Shown here: positions 10,860 through 18,350 of the stretch, one piece after another
How positions within the stretch are numbered: the first letter of the stretch is position 1
Layout of the letters: each line of letters begins with the position of its first letter
DNA from: Tistrella mobilis
GTDB taxonomy: Bacteria; Pseudomonadota; Alphaproteobacteria; Tistrellales; Tistrellaceae
Assembly: GCF_039634785.1 (NCBI RefSeq)
Contig: NZ_JBBIAB010000004.1
Span: forward strand, 310,001 to 374,000
Direction: 5' to 3'
DNA length: 64,000 nt
Program-made: the position numbers and the translations under genes
The notes under the pieces: generated by a model
Told to the model about the DNA's origin: nothing
Database searches by the model: none
Seen by the model: only the letters and a program-made list of their open reading frames with translations

Positions 10860-11800
10860 CCGCACTCACCGTCGAAAACCTCAGGATCGACGTCCCGGGC
10901 GGCCCGGCGGTGGCGGGGCTCGACCTCGCCATCGGCCGCGGCCGGGTGTTCTGCCTGGTGGGCGAAAGCGGCTGCGGCAAAAGCCTGACGGCACTGGCAC
11001 TGATGGGGCTGTTGCCGGCGGGCGCCCGGGTGGTATCCGGCACCGCCCGTATCGACGGCCGGCCCTTCCGCCCGGGCGGCCCCACCCCTGCCGGGCTCGC
11101 CATGGTCCACCAGGACGCCATGGCCTCGCTCGACCCGCTGATGACGGTCGGCCGGCAGATCGCCGAGCCGCTGGTGGCACAGGCGGGTCTGGGCCGTCGT
11201 GCCGCCATGGCCGAAGCGGTCCGGCTGATGGAACGGGTCGGCATCGCCGGGGCGGCGGAACGGGCCCGGGCCTGGCCGCATGAATTCTCCGGCGGCATGA
11301 ACCAGCGGGTCGCGATCGCCATGGCGCTCGCCTGCCGCCCCGCCCTGCTGATCGCCGACGAGCCGACCACCGCGCTCGACGTCACCGTCCAGGCCCAGAT
11401 CCTGGACCTGCTGACCGGTCTCGCCGCCGAAACCGGGATGGGGCTGGTCTTCATCACCCATGACCTGGGCGTGGTCGCCGAAATCGCCGACGAAATGGCG
11501 GTGATGTATGCCGGGCGGATCGTCGAACAGGGCCCGGTCGGCCGGATCTTCGATGCCCCCGCCCATCCCTATACCGCCGAACTTCTGGCCTGCCGACCCG
11601 GACCTCACATGCCCCGCCCTCAGGCGCGTGACCGCCGCCTTGCCGCGATTCCGGGCATGGTGCCGCCGCCCGGCCGGCGCGGCCCGGGCTGCGATTTCGC
11701 GCCGCGCTGCCGGCATGCAATCGAAAGCTGTTCGATGACGCTTCCGAAATTGCTTCCGGTTGCTGGTGGCGGCCTGGTCGCCTGCGGGGTGCCGGCATGA
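10856..11800 (+). CDS. peptide-type ABC transporter ATP-binding protein (DppD/OppD-like)
   Basis: 314 residues with Walker A GESGCGKS (36-43), signature FSGGMNQRVAIAMAL and Walker B LLIADEPTTALD. The C-terminus carries the oligopeptide-ABC extension with HPYTAELLACRPG and a cysteine-containing tail (GCDFAPRCRHAIESC) typical of the DppD/OppD Fe-S-like C-terminal motif. It overlaps both neighbours by ATGA, so the operon is tightly coupled. Confidence 0.93.
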   Translation: MTALTVENLRIDVPGGPAVAGLDLAIGRGRVFCLVGESGCGKSLTALALMGLLPAGARVVSGTARIDGRPFRPGGPTPAGLAMVHQDAMASLDPLMTVGRQIAEPLVAQAGLGRRAAMAEAVRLMERVGIAGAAERARAWPHEFSGGMNQRVAIAMALACRPALLIADEPTTALDVTVQAQILDLLTGLAAETGMGLVFITHDLGVVAEIADEMAVMYAGRIVEQGPVGRIFDAPAHPYTAELLACRPGPHMPRPQARDRRLAAIPGMVPPPGRRGPGCDFAPRCRHAIESCSMTLPKLLPVAGGGLVACGVPA

Positions 11801-12828
11801 CCGGCCATCCCGGTCTCAGACCTCCCAGCCCCGGCCATCCCCGCCTCAGCGCCGAAGGGCTGGGCCTCGGCGTGGTGCTGCGCGATCGCGGCCTCTTCGC
11901 CCGTCCACGCCGGGTGGCGATCGTGTCCGGCATCGATCTTCAGGTGGCACCGGGGGAAATCCTGGGGCTGGTGGGTGAAAGCGGGTCGGGTAAGACCACG
12001 ATCGGCCGGATGCTGGCGGGCGAGATCGCCCCAGATGCCGGCCGGGTGCTGCTGGATGGTGCTGCCCTCACCCTGCCCCTGCCGCCGGCCCGGCGGCGGG
12101 CGGTGCAGCTGGTGTTTCAGGACACGCTCGGCGCCTTCGACCCGCGCATGACCCTTGGCCGGCAGCTCGACGAGCCGCTGGCGGTGGCGGGGTTGCCCCC
12201 GGCCGACCGGCGCCGGCGTATCTTTGCGGCGCTCGACGCCATGGGCCTCGATCCCGCCCTGCTCGACCGCTGGCCGCATCAGGTCTCGGGCGGGCAGCGC
12301 CAGCGCGCGGTGCTTGCCCGCGCGCTCAGCCTGGATCCCTCGGTGCTGGTGCTGGACGAACCGGTCTCGGCGCTCGACGTCTCGGTCCAGGCGCAGGTGG
12401 TCAATCATCTGGCGGCGCTGGCCGGGGATCGTGGCCTCGCCATGGTGTTCATCAGCCATGATCTGGGCGTGGTCGGCCATCTGGCCCATCGGGTGGCGGT
12501 GCTCTATCTGGGCCGGGTGGTGGAAACCGGGCCGGTCGACGCAGTGTTCGGCGCCCCCGCCCATCCCTATACCCGCGCCCTGCTCGATGCCGTACCGGTC
12601 GCCCATCCGGGGCTGCGCCGGCCGCGCCTGCGCCTTGAAGGGGAGCCGCCGGCGATCCTGAACCCGCCCACCGGCTGTGCCTTCCATCCGCGCTGCCCCC
12701 AGGCGCAAGAGATCTGCCGGCGGGCCCGGCCGGACCTCGCGCCCGCGGCGCCCCCCAACCGGCCCGACGCCCCCCATCTCGCCGCCTGCCATCTTTTGAC
12801 CGACACCCCCTCCCTGGCCGAGGCCTGA
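11797..12828 (+). CDS. peptide-type ABC transporter ATP-binding protein (DppF/OppF-like)
   Basis: 343 residues, the second ATPase of the heterodimer: Walker A GESGSGKTT (60-68), signature VSGGQRQRAVLARAL, Walker B LVLDEPVSALD. It has the OppF-type C-terminal extension with HPYTRALLDAVP and CAFHPRCPQAQEIC. It overlaps the previous gene by ATGA and lies 6 bases before the permease gene. Confidence 0.93.
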   Translation: MTGHPGLRPPSPGHPRLSAEGLGLGVVLRDRGLFARPRRVAIVSGIDLQVAPGEILGLVGESGSGKTTIGRMLAGEIAPDAGRVLLDGAALTLPLPPARRRAVQLVFQDTLGAFDPRMTLGRQLDEPLAVAGLPPADRRRRIFAALDAMGLDPALLDRWPHQVSGGQRQRAVLARALSLDPSVLVLDEPVSALDVSVQAQVVNHLAALAGDRGLAMVFISHDLGVVGHLAHRVAVLYLGRVVETGPVDAVFGAPAHPYTRALLDAVPVAHPGLRRPRLRLEGEPPAILNPPTGCAFHPRCPQAQEICRRARPDLAPAAPPNRPDAPHLAACHLLTDTPSLAEA

Positions 12829-12834
12829 TCCGCG

Positions 12835-13773
12835 ATGTCCCGCGCCCTTCTGATCCGCCTGGCCCGCACCCTGGTCACCGCGCTGATCTGCATCACCCTC
12901 ACTTTCGTCGTGCTCCGGCTGTCGGGCGACCCGCTCGACGCGCTGCTGCCCGAGGATGCGCCCCAAAGCATCCGCGACGCCTATGCCGCCCGCCTCGGCC
13001 TCGACCGGCCGCTTTACGAGCAGTATCTGGGCTATCTGGGCGGGCTCGCGACGGGGGATTTCGGCCGCTCGCTGCTCGACGGGCGCAGTGCCGCGGGCGT
13101 GGTGGCCGAACGGCTGCCGGCGACCCTGCTGCTGGGCGGCACCGCCTTCGCCCTCGCCTTGCTGATCGGCATCCCCGCCGGCACCATCGCCGCCCTTCGC
13201 CGCGGCGGGCCGGTCGATCGGGGCGTGATGGGGGTGGCGGTCTTCGGCTATGCGATGCCGAATTTTTTCCTGGGGCTGGTGCTGATCCTGGTCTTCGCGC
13301 TCTGGCTCAGGGTGTTGCCGTCATCGGGCTTCGGCACCGCGGCGCATCTGGTGCTGCCGGCGCTCACCCTCGGCACCGCCATGGCCGGCAAGCTCGCCCG
13401 TTTCGTGCGCGGCGCCGTGCTCGATGTCCTGGGCCAGCTGCATCTCAGGGTCGCGCGCGGCAAGCGCCTCGGCCGCATCCGCCTGGTCGCGGCCCATCTC
13501 GCCCCCAATGCCGCCGTGCCGGTGATCACCTTCCTGGGGTTCGAAGCCGGGCTGCTGGTCGGCGGCGGGGTGGTGGTCGAAAGCGTCTTCGGCTGGCCGG
13601 GGGTCGGCCGGCTGCTGGTCCAGTCGGTGGCGGCCCGCGACCTGGCGGTGGTGCAGACCATCATTCTGATGATCGCGCTCGCCATGATCCTGGCCAATCT
13701 CGCCGCCGACCTGCTCCATGCCCGGCTGGACCCACGGGTTCGCGCGGCCCTTGCCGGAGAGGCCCGCCGATGA
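12835..13773 (+). CDS. peptide-type ABC transporter permease (DppB-like)
   Basis: 312 residues, polytopic. The N-terminal pattern (one membrane helix, LRLSGDPLDALLPEDAP, then RLGLDRPLYEQYLGYL and GDFGRSLLDGR) is the hallmark of DppB/OppB permeases. The ATPase-coupling loop reads ARGKRLGRIRLVAAHLAPNA. The stop overlaps the start of the second permease (ATGA). Confidence 0.93.
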   Translation: MSRALLIRLARTLVTALICITLTFVVLRLSGDPLDALLPEDAPQSIRDAYAARLGLDRPLYEQYLGYLGGLATGDFGRSLLDGRSAAGVVAERLPATLLLGGTAFALALLIGIPAGTIAALRRGGPVDRGVMGVAVFGYAMPNFFLGLVLILVFALWLRVLPSSGFGTAAHLVLPALTLGTAMAGKLARFVRGAVLDVLGQLHLRVARGKRLGRIRLVAAHLAPNAAVPVITFLGFEAGLLVGGGVVVESVFGWPGVGRLLVQSVAARDLAVVQTIILMIALAMILANLAADLLHARLDPRVRAALAGEARR

Positions 13774-14678
13774 GACCGATCTCAGCCCTGCCCGCAGCCG
13801 GCCGGCTGCATCGGCTGTTCCGGCCGCTCAAGGCCGGGGGGCCGGCGCGCGGTCGCGGCCTGCCCTGGTCGATCCGCTGCGCCCTGGGCTTTCTGGCGGC
13901 ACTCGTCCTGCTCGCGATCTTCGCCCCCTGGGTGGCGCCTGCCGACCCGCTCACCATGGATCTGGGTGCGCGGCTGCGCCCGCCGGCAGGTTTCGGCGGC
14001 ACCCTCGCCCATCCGCTCGGCACCGATGCGCTCGGCCGCGACCTGCTCTCGCGCGTGCTCTACGGTGCCCGGGTGTCGATCCTGATCGCGGTCGCCGGCA
14101 CCGCGATCGGGGCAGTGCTCGGCACCTGCGCCGGCTTCCTCGCCGCCCGTTTCCGCGGCCTGGCCGACCAGCTGCTGATGATGCTGGTCGACGTGCAGGC
14201 GGCCCTGCCGTCGCTGATTCTGGCGCTGGCGGTGATCGCCTTTCTCGGCAACGATCTGGTGCTGTTCGTGATCCTGGTCGGGCTCGACGGCTGGGAGCGC
14301 TATGCCCGGCTGTCGCGCAATCTGGTGCTCGCCACCGGCTCGGCCGGCTGGGTGCGGGCGGCGCGGATGACCGGCATCACCGGCGCGCGGCTGCATCTGG
14401 GCCATGTTCTGCCCAATGTCGCCGGCCCGCTGGTGGTGCAGGCAACCCTCAACTTCCCGGGCACGATCCTGCTGGAGACCGCCCTCTCCTTCCTGGGTCT
14501 GGGCGTCCAGCCGCCGGCCACCTCGCTCGGCCAGATGCTCGGCGACGGGCGCGGGCTGCTGCTCAATGCCTGGTGGATCGCGGTGATCCCCGGTCTGCTG
14601 ATCCTGGCCACCACCATGTCGGTCTGCCTGATCGGCGATCATCTCCGCGACCGGCTGGATCCCACGACCGGCAGCTGA
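13770..14678 (+). CDS. peptide-type ABC transporter permease (DppC-like)
   Basis: 302 residues, polytopic, DppC/OppC family: HPLGTDALGRDLLSRVLYGARVS at the start of the core and the coupling loop RAARMTGITGARLHLGHVLPNV, followed by LLETALSFLGLGVQPPATSLG. It is the last gene of the transporter operon. It ends 4 bases before the stop of the convergent response-regulator gene, leaving no room for a separate terminator. Confidence 0.93.
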   Translation: MRPISALPAAGRLHRLFRPLKAGGPARGRGLPWSIRCALGFLAALVLLAIFAPWVAPADPLTMDLGARLRPPAGFGGTLAHPLGTDALGRDLLSRVLYGARVSILIAVAGTAIGAVLGTCAGFLAARFRGLADQLLMMLVDVQAALPSLILALAVIAFLGNDLVLFVILVGLDGWERYARLSRNLVLATGSAGWVRAARMTGITGARLHLGHVLPNVAGPLVVQATLNFPGTILLETALSFLGLGVQPPATSLGQMLGDGRGLLLNAWWIAVIPGLLILATTMSVCLIGDHLRDRLDPTTGS

Positions 14679-14682
14679 ACCG

Positions 14683-15390
14683 TCAGCCGCCGCGCATGCG
14701 CTGATATTTCAGGATCGCCTGGGTCCGGCTCTCCACGCCCAGCTGGCGGAAGATCCGCGACAGATGGCCCTTCACGGTGTTGAGGTTCAACCCCAGCAGA
14801 TCGCCGATCTGCTGGTTGGAATGGCCGCGGGCCAGCAGGTCCATGATCTCCATCTGCCGCTCGGTCAGCGCGGCGCCGCTCTCGCCCTCGCCCGCCTCCG
14901 CCAGGCCGGCATCCCCGGCAATCGGCAAGGCAGCCGCCGGGATCGGCGCGGGCCCGCGTTCTGCCTCGGCATCACGCGCCAGCAGTTCATAGGGGAAATA
15001 GGTGCCGCCGACCTGGATCATCCGCAGGATGCCGATGATCACCTCGTCATGGGTCGATTTCGGAATGTAGCCGCGCAGGCCCGCCGCCAGCGCCGCCCGC
15101 AGATCGGACTTGCTCTCCGACATGGTGAAGGCCACCACCGGCGCCGGCTCCAGCCGCCGCCGGATCCGGTCCAGCCGGTCCTGGCCCAGGAAATCCGGCA
15201 GATAGAGATCGACCACCGCAAAGCTGAACCGCATGCCCTCGTCGAGCAGCGCCTCCAGCGCCGCCAACCCGTTCGCCTCCACGATCTCGACCGGATCGAA
15301 CACCTCCGCCAGCAGATGCCGCAACCCCGCCCGCACCACCGAATGGTCGTCGACGATCAACACACGATAGGCGGAGACGGGCTCGGACAT
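14683..15390 (-). CDS. NarL/FixJ-family response regulator
   Basis: 235 residues. The receiver domain (1-125) has the acidic pair D14/D15 (VLIVDDHSVVRAGL), phospho-acceptor D61 (FAVVDLYLP) and the conserved Lys K111 (GYIPKS). A Pro/Ala/Glu linker follows, then a LuxR-type helix-turn-helix at the C-terminus (LTERQMEIMDLLARGHSNQQIGDLLGLNLNTVKGHLSRI). No histidine kinase is encoded in the window, so its partner is elsewhere. Target genes are unknown. Confidence 0.93.
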   Translation of the reverse strand: MSEPVSAYRVLIVDDHSVVRAGLRHLLAEVFDPVEIVEANGLAALEALLDEGMRFSFAVVDLYLPDFLGQDRLDRIRRRLEPAPVVAFTMSESKSDLRAALAAGLRGYIPKSTHDEVIIGILRMIQVGGTYFPYELLARDAEAERGPAPIPAAALPIAGDAGLAEAGEGESGAALTERQMEIMDLLARGHSNQQIGDLLGLNLNTVKGHLSRIFRQLGVESRTQAILKYQRMRGG

Positions 15391-15535
15391 GGGTCGGGCG
15401 GCATCCTCGGGATTGGGTGTCGTGTCGAGGATAGCGCGGGGCGGGGGGAACGCAAAGCTGCGTCACTGCGCTCCAGAGGACCAACATGTCTGCAATAGCC
15501 CTCGCCAACAGCAACAACGGCGCCCATGAGAGACA

Positions 15536-16429
15536 TCACATCCGCCGGATCAGGCTCTTGATCCAGCTCATGCAAAACTCGATGGCCCAGTCTGTCTGTT
15601 GAGGCGTCAACGTCAGCATCGGGCCGCCACCCGCTCCATGTCCCAGCGGGTTCCGGACGTGCTTGAAAAAGGACCTCAGAGTATCCGCTTCCCAAGACGT
15701 GATGAAATGGCCAGCACGTTCGCTCGCCAGATTTTCGATGAAGTTCGCCGCACCTCGCTCACGGCCGCCAGACAAGCCGCGCTCATCTGAGATGATCTTG
15801 ATGGCACTCTCAAGGGCCTTTGCGGCATGAAAGGCGGGATCACGCCCCCCAGTGTCGCGCAGGCCGATTGCCGCTCTGATATCAGCATCGACATTGCACC
15901 ATCGTTCGCCCCGCAGCACCTCCCAAAATGGGGCTTCGATTCGGGTTTCCGACAGGGCGTCGTCCGCTTTGTGGAACATCCCCGCCTGATAGTGAAACGG
16001 GAACGAAAGCCGACGGAGACGCTGGTTCAGTTCTTGAAGGGTTGCGCGAACTTCTTCTTCCTGATCCCGGTTCTCAAATTTTTGAAATAAAATTTCCAAT
16101 ATATTTAATCTATTACTTATTTCATGATCAAAATTAGACTCATTTTCCTGCAAGGACATCAAAAATTCACAACAATAAAATGCCCAATCATTTTGTCTTG
16201 GCAAACCGCCTACACGGTGTGGAGGCCCAAATAACTCATCCTCACCAATCTCGCGACAGACTGAACAGTGCACTTCCTCGGTCATTTCATCTACAAATTC
16301 TTTCCCAAAAATTCGAATAGAACTATCGTGCCATAACCTCGCCATCTGTCGTACAGCCAGTACTTCATTCGATCTATCAGTCCCCCACGCATAATCATGA
16401 TACCGAGCACTGAAAAGGTCCGTGATCAT
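15536..16429 (-). CDS. AbiJ-like HEPN-domain protein (putative abortive infection RNase)
   Basis: 297 residues from the ATG at 16429, chosen because GAGGA sits 5-6 bases before it; upstream in-frame ATGs at 16456 and 16555 lack such a box. The N-terminus (ITDLFSARYHDYAWGT) resembles the AbiJ N-terminal domain type 4. A CxxC-like pair (HCSVCREI) follows. The C-terminal 100 residues look like an Abi_C/HEPN fold ending in R259-N-P-L-G-H264-G, which fits the HEPN Rx4H RNase motif. The middle of the gene (about 16080-16400) is strikingly AT-rich compared with its neighbours, suggesting transfer. Defence function is inferred from family resemblance, not proven. Confidence 0.62.
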   Translation of the reverse strand: MITDLFSARYHDYAWGTDRSNEVLAVRQMARLWHDSSIRIFGKEFVDEMTEEVHCSVCREIGEDELFGPPHRVGGLPRQNDWAFYCCEFLMSLQENESNFDHEISNRLNILEILFQKFENRDQEEEVRATLQELNQRLRRLSFPFHYQAGMFHKADDALSETRIEAPFWEVLRGERWCNVDADIRAAIGLRDTGGRDPAFHAAKALESAIKIISDERGLSGGRERGAANFIENLASERAGHFITSWEADTLRSFFKHVRNPLGHGAGGGPMLTLTPQQTDWAIEFCMSWIKSLIRRM

Positions 16430-16437
16430 CTGCGTCC

Positions 16438-16581
16438 TCACGATCCGCTCCGACATTTCGATCGTAGAAGAGCAGAACCTCGTCGGGCAACCTGTTCGAG
16501 CGCCTCGTCCTTGGCGATTGTCCCCCTGTCGACATCCACGTCCGCTTTTTTCCACGCCGCAAATTTTTCATCGTGGAGGAT
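16438..16581 (-). pseudogene. 5'-truncated antitoxin-like fragment
   Basis: Reading the minus strand, an open frame without a start codon begins near 16581 and stops at 16438, giving HDEKFAAWKKADVDVDRG then TIAKDEALEQVARRG and a short tail. The spacing of W, DVD-RG and DEALE resembles the C-terminal half of CopG/RHH-type antitoxins. It ends only 8 bases before the HEPN gene start, as an upstream operon partner would. The 5' end is lost exactly where a 14-base repeat and the broken small-membrane gene begin. The fragment is short and the assignment is tentative. Confidence 0.35.
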
Positions 16582-16594
16582 AATTCACCCCATG
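16581..16594. repeat. 14-base direct repeat, copy 1
   Basis: The sequence TAATTCACCCCATG occurs here and again at 16930-16943, flanking the frameshifted copy of the small membrane gene. It may be a duplication or insertion scar, though chance reuse of a start-codon context is possible. Confidence 0.5.
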
Positions 16595-16613
16595 AAGAAC
16601 GCTTTGCATTCCA

Positions 16614-16882
16614 TTGCTCGAAACGTTCGCCCCCTGGCCCGAACGCCTCACCTCCCTGCTCCTCTGCATCGTCGGCGTCTTCGCTGTGTGGTGGACGCCG
16701 CTTTATGGCGGCGAGATCGGGGCGGCGTATATCGCGGGGTTCTGCGTCTATCTTCTGGTCGTGAAGGCGATGCTTCTGCGGCGGGGCGTTCGGAACGGCG
16801 GCCCTTGATGAAGACGAGGGGGCTCGACGGGGAGGTGACGTTCGCACTGATGGCTGCGGTCGTGGTGCGGCTGGTCAGCTGA
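16614..16882 (+). pseudogene. frameshifted copy of small membrane protein gene (copy 1)
   Basis: Bases 16632-16805 are about 97% identical to 17623-17797 (five substitutions by eye). The encoded WPERLTSLLLCIVGVFAVWW and MLLRRGV blocks match the intact copy at 17578. One T is missing after GGGGCG (GCGTT here, GCGTTT in copy 2). This throws the frame so that it stops early at RRGVRNGGP, while the true C-terminus (RRPLMKTRG to VVVRLVS) continues in another frame to 16882. No convincing in-frame start exists; the ATG at 16592 with GGAGG belongs to a different frame. I read it as a recent duplicate that has decayed. Confidence 0.75.
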
Positions 16883-16929
16883 TGTCAGGTGAAACCGCCA
16901 TAAACTGATCCCATTTTGTCACGACCACC

Positions 16930-16943
16930 TAATTCACCCCATG
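16930..16943. repeat. 14-base direct repeat, copy 2
   Basis: Second copy of TAATTCACCCCATG (first at 16581-16594). Here the ATG opens only a seven-codon frame, so the similarity is not explained by a shared coding start. Confidence 0.5.
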
Positions 16944-16985
16944 GTAGATTCATCAGGGAGATGAATACCTCGGAGTTCTCCTGTC

Positions 16986-17585
16986 ATGACTTCCGCTGCA
17001 TCCGAGCTGAATAGAGCGATCGTCGACCATCCCGGTACCAATGCATCTCTTGTTCCGAAGCGCTTCATCTCTGATCGGGATCTCAGACGTGTCTGGTATC
17101 TGGAGCCACAGAGAACATGGATGTTCGTCGAGACGTCGCCACCACCCGGGGTCGATCTGCCAGGCGTCACCGATTTTCTGAGAGAGATGTTGAGCGTCCG
17201 GGCGATGCCTCACACCTCCCGCGCAGACTTGCTCAAGCGGATTGACGGATGGGGCGCCGCCGATGTGACGCACCGCCTGATGAGTACGCGCCTCAAGGCG
17301 CTCATAGGATTGGCGCTGTCCGAGCCGTGGCGGTTTCCCGCCCTGCTTTCTGACGACGAGCTTCGGCGCTATATGCGGCGCTTCGGTGAGATCGCAGAAA
17401 TTTCATCCACCGCGGGGGACCTGTCAGCGCTGAGCGCGATCCCCCTCACCAAAGTGATGTCGGCTTTCCTGGCCTACGTCGTTGGGCTTGGAAGCTATTC
17501 TATGAGCCGCATCTCCATGTTCTACGGGAACAATGCTCAGGCTTACAAAGAAGAGGCAATCAAACGAGGCCTGTCCCTTGACTGA
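16986..17585 (+). CDS. hypothetical protein, 199 residues
   Basis: I do not recognise this family. The protein is soluble-looking and mixed in charge, with a C-terminal stretch (about residues 145-175, LTKVMSAFLAYVVGLGSYSMSRI) that could be an amphipathic or membrane-associated helix. There are no obvious catalytic motifs. GGAG lies 10 bases before the ATG. Its last 8 bases overlap the TTG start of the small membrane gene at 17578, whose ribosome site (GAGG) lies within this gene, so the two are translationally coupled and probably work together. Its G+C is lower than the surrounding core genes. Confidence 0.7.
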   Translation: MTSAASELNRAIVDHPGTNASLVPKRFISDRDLRRVWYLEPQRTWMFVETSPPPGVDLPGVTDFLREMLSVRAMPHTSRADLLKRIDGWGAADVTHRLMSTRLKALIGLALSEPWRFPALLSDDELRRYMRRFGEIAEISSTAGDLSALSAIPLTKVMSAFLAYVVGLGSYSMSRISMFYGNNAQAYKEEAIKRGLSLD

Positions 17586-17874
17586 ACCAAACGAAACATC
17601 AGGCGCCGTAACGAGCCGCGATCCCTGGCCCGAACGCCTCACCTCCCTGCTCCTCTGCATCGTCGGCGTCTTCACCGTGTGGTGGACACCGCTTTATGGC
17701 GGCGAGATCGGGGCGGCGTATATCGCGGGGTTCTGCCTTTATCTTCTGGTCGTGAAGGCGATGCTTCTGCGGCGGGGCGTTTCGGAACGGCGGCCCTGGG
17801 TGAAGACGCGGGTGCTCGCCGGGTGGGTGGCGGTCACATTGGTGGCGGCCGCCGTGGTGCGGATGGCGTTTTGA
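17578..17874 (+). CDS. small membrane protein, intact copy 2 of a local family
   Basis: 98 residues from a TTG at 17578, chosen for GAGG 8 bases upstream; an ATG at 17533 in the same frame lacks this. After a short polar N-terminus there is WPERLTSLLLCIVGVFTVWW (helix 1), IAGFCLYLLVVKAMLL (helix 2), a basic RRGVSERRPWVKTR loop and a third hydrophobic segment LAGWVAVTLVAAAVVRMAF. No known family recognised. A near-identical broken copy lies at 16614 and a diverged paralog at 17944. Coupling to the 199-residue protein suggests a functional pair, for instance effector and membrane partner, but that is speculation. Confidence 0.72.
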   Translation: MTEPNETSGAVTSRDPWPERLTSLLLCIVGVFTVWWTPLYGGEIGAAYIAGFCLYLLVVKAMLLRRGVSERRPWVKTRVLAGWVAVTLVAAAVVRMAF

Positions 17875-17943
17875 TGGATGCTGAAAGCTCACCTGCCCGG
17901 ACTGCGTTCCTCGCCCAGATGCTCAGACGAAGGGGCCACCCGG

Positions 17944-18252
17944 ATGTGGCGCACCCTTAAGACCTTGTTTACGCCTGCCCGCCTCTCCTGGCCCGAATAC
18001 CTCGTCCTTGCTTTGGCCGTGCTGCTGATGGTCTGGTCGGCCTGGTGGGGGCGTCTGATAACGGGCGAGGCGCTGACGCCGTATTTCGCCGGGATGCTGA
18101 TCTATATGGTCGTGGCGCGTCTGCTCACCGGGCCCTGGGACGAGGCAGTTGCGGGCAGGCCCGGGATGCGGCGCAAGCCCTGGGTGCAGACGCGGGTATT
18201 TGCCGGCTGGTCGGTGATCACCTTCCTCGTCGAGGCTGCGGTCAGGCTTTGA
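17944..18252 (+). CDS. small membrane protein, diverged paralog (copy 3)
   Basis: 102 residues from the ATG at 17944 (AAGGGG about 8 bases upstream); an earlier in-frame ATG at 17878 is less well placed. It shares the layout of the gene before it: WPEYLVLALAVLLMVWSAWW, a GE-x-x-x-x-YFAGMLIYMVVARLL second helix, RRKPWVQTRVFAGWSVITF and a third hydrophobic segment ending VEAAVRL. Alignment of WPE, the YxAG region and RxPWVxTRVxAGW with the 17578 product shows common descent at perhaps a third identity. Function unknown. Confidence 0.7.
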   Translation: MWRTLKTLFTPARLSWPEYLVLALAVLLMVWSAWWGRLITGEALTPYFAGMLIYMVVARLLTGPWDEAVAGRPGMRRKPWVQTRVFAGWSVITFLVEAAVRL

Positions 18253-18350
18253 ACGGCAGGGGTTGCCGAGGATGACGGCAGCGGTGACGGCGCGCTATGC
18301 TGCGCGCCCATTCCCTGTCCTGCCTTTCCCCATACCGGAGCCTGCATGCG

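Noticed and set aside
16397-16882. An open frame across the HEPN gene start and the broken membrane gene, with an ATG at 16592 and a GGAGG box.
   Set aside because: Its middle is an out-of-frame reading of the duplicated membrane gene, and only its tail is in the family's frame; it is a composite caused by the frameshift.
17878-17943. Extending copy 3 of the small membrane protein to the ATG at 17878.
   Set aside because: The added 22 residues (MLKAHLPGLRSSPRC onward) do not align with the paralogs and the ATG at 17944 has a better ribosome site.
14700-18300. Prophage or insertion sequence as the source of the low-G+C islet.
   Set aside because: No integrase, transposase, phage structural gene, tRNA or terminal inverted repeats could be found; only the 14-base direct repeats are present.
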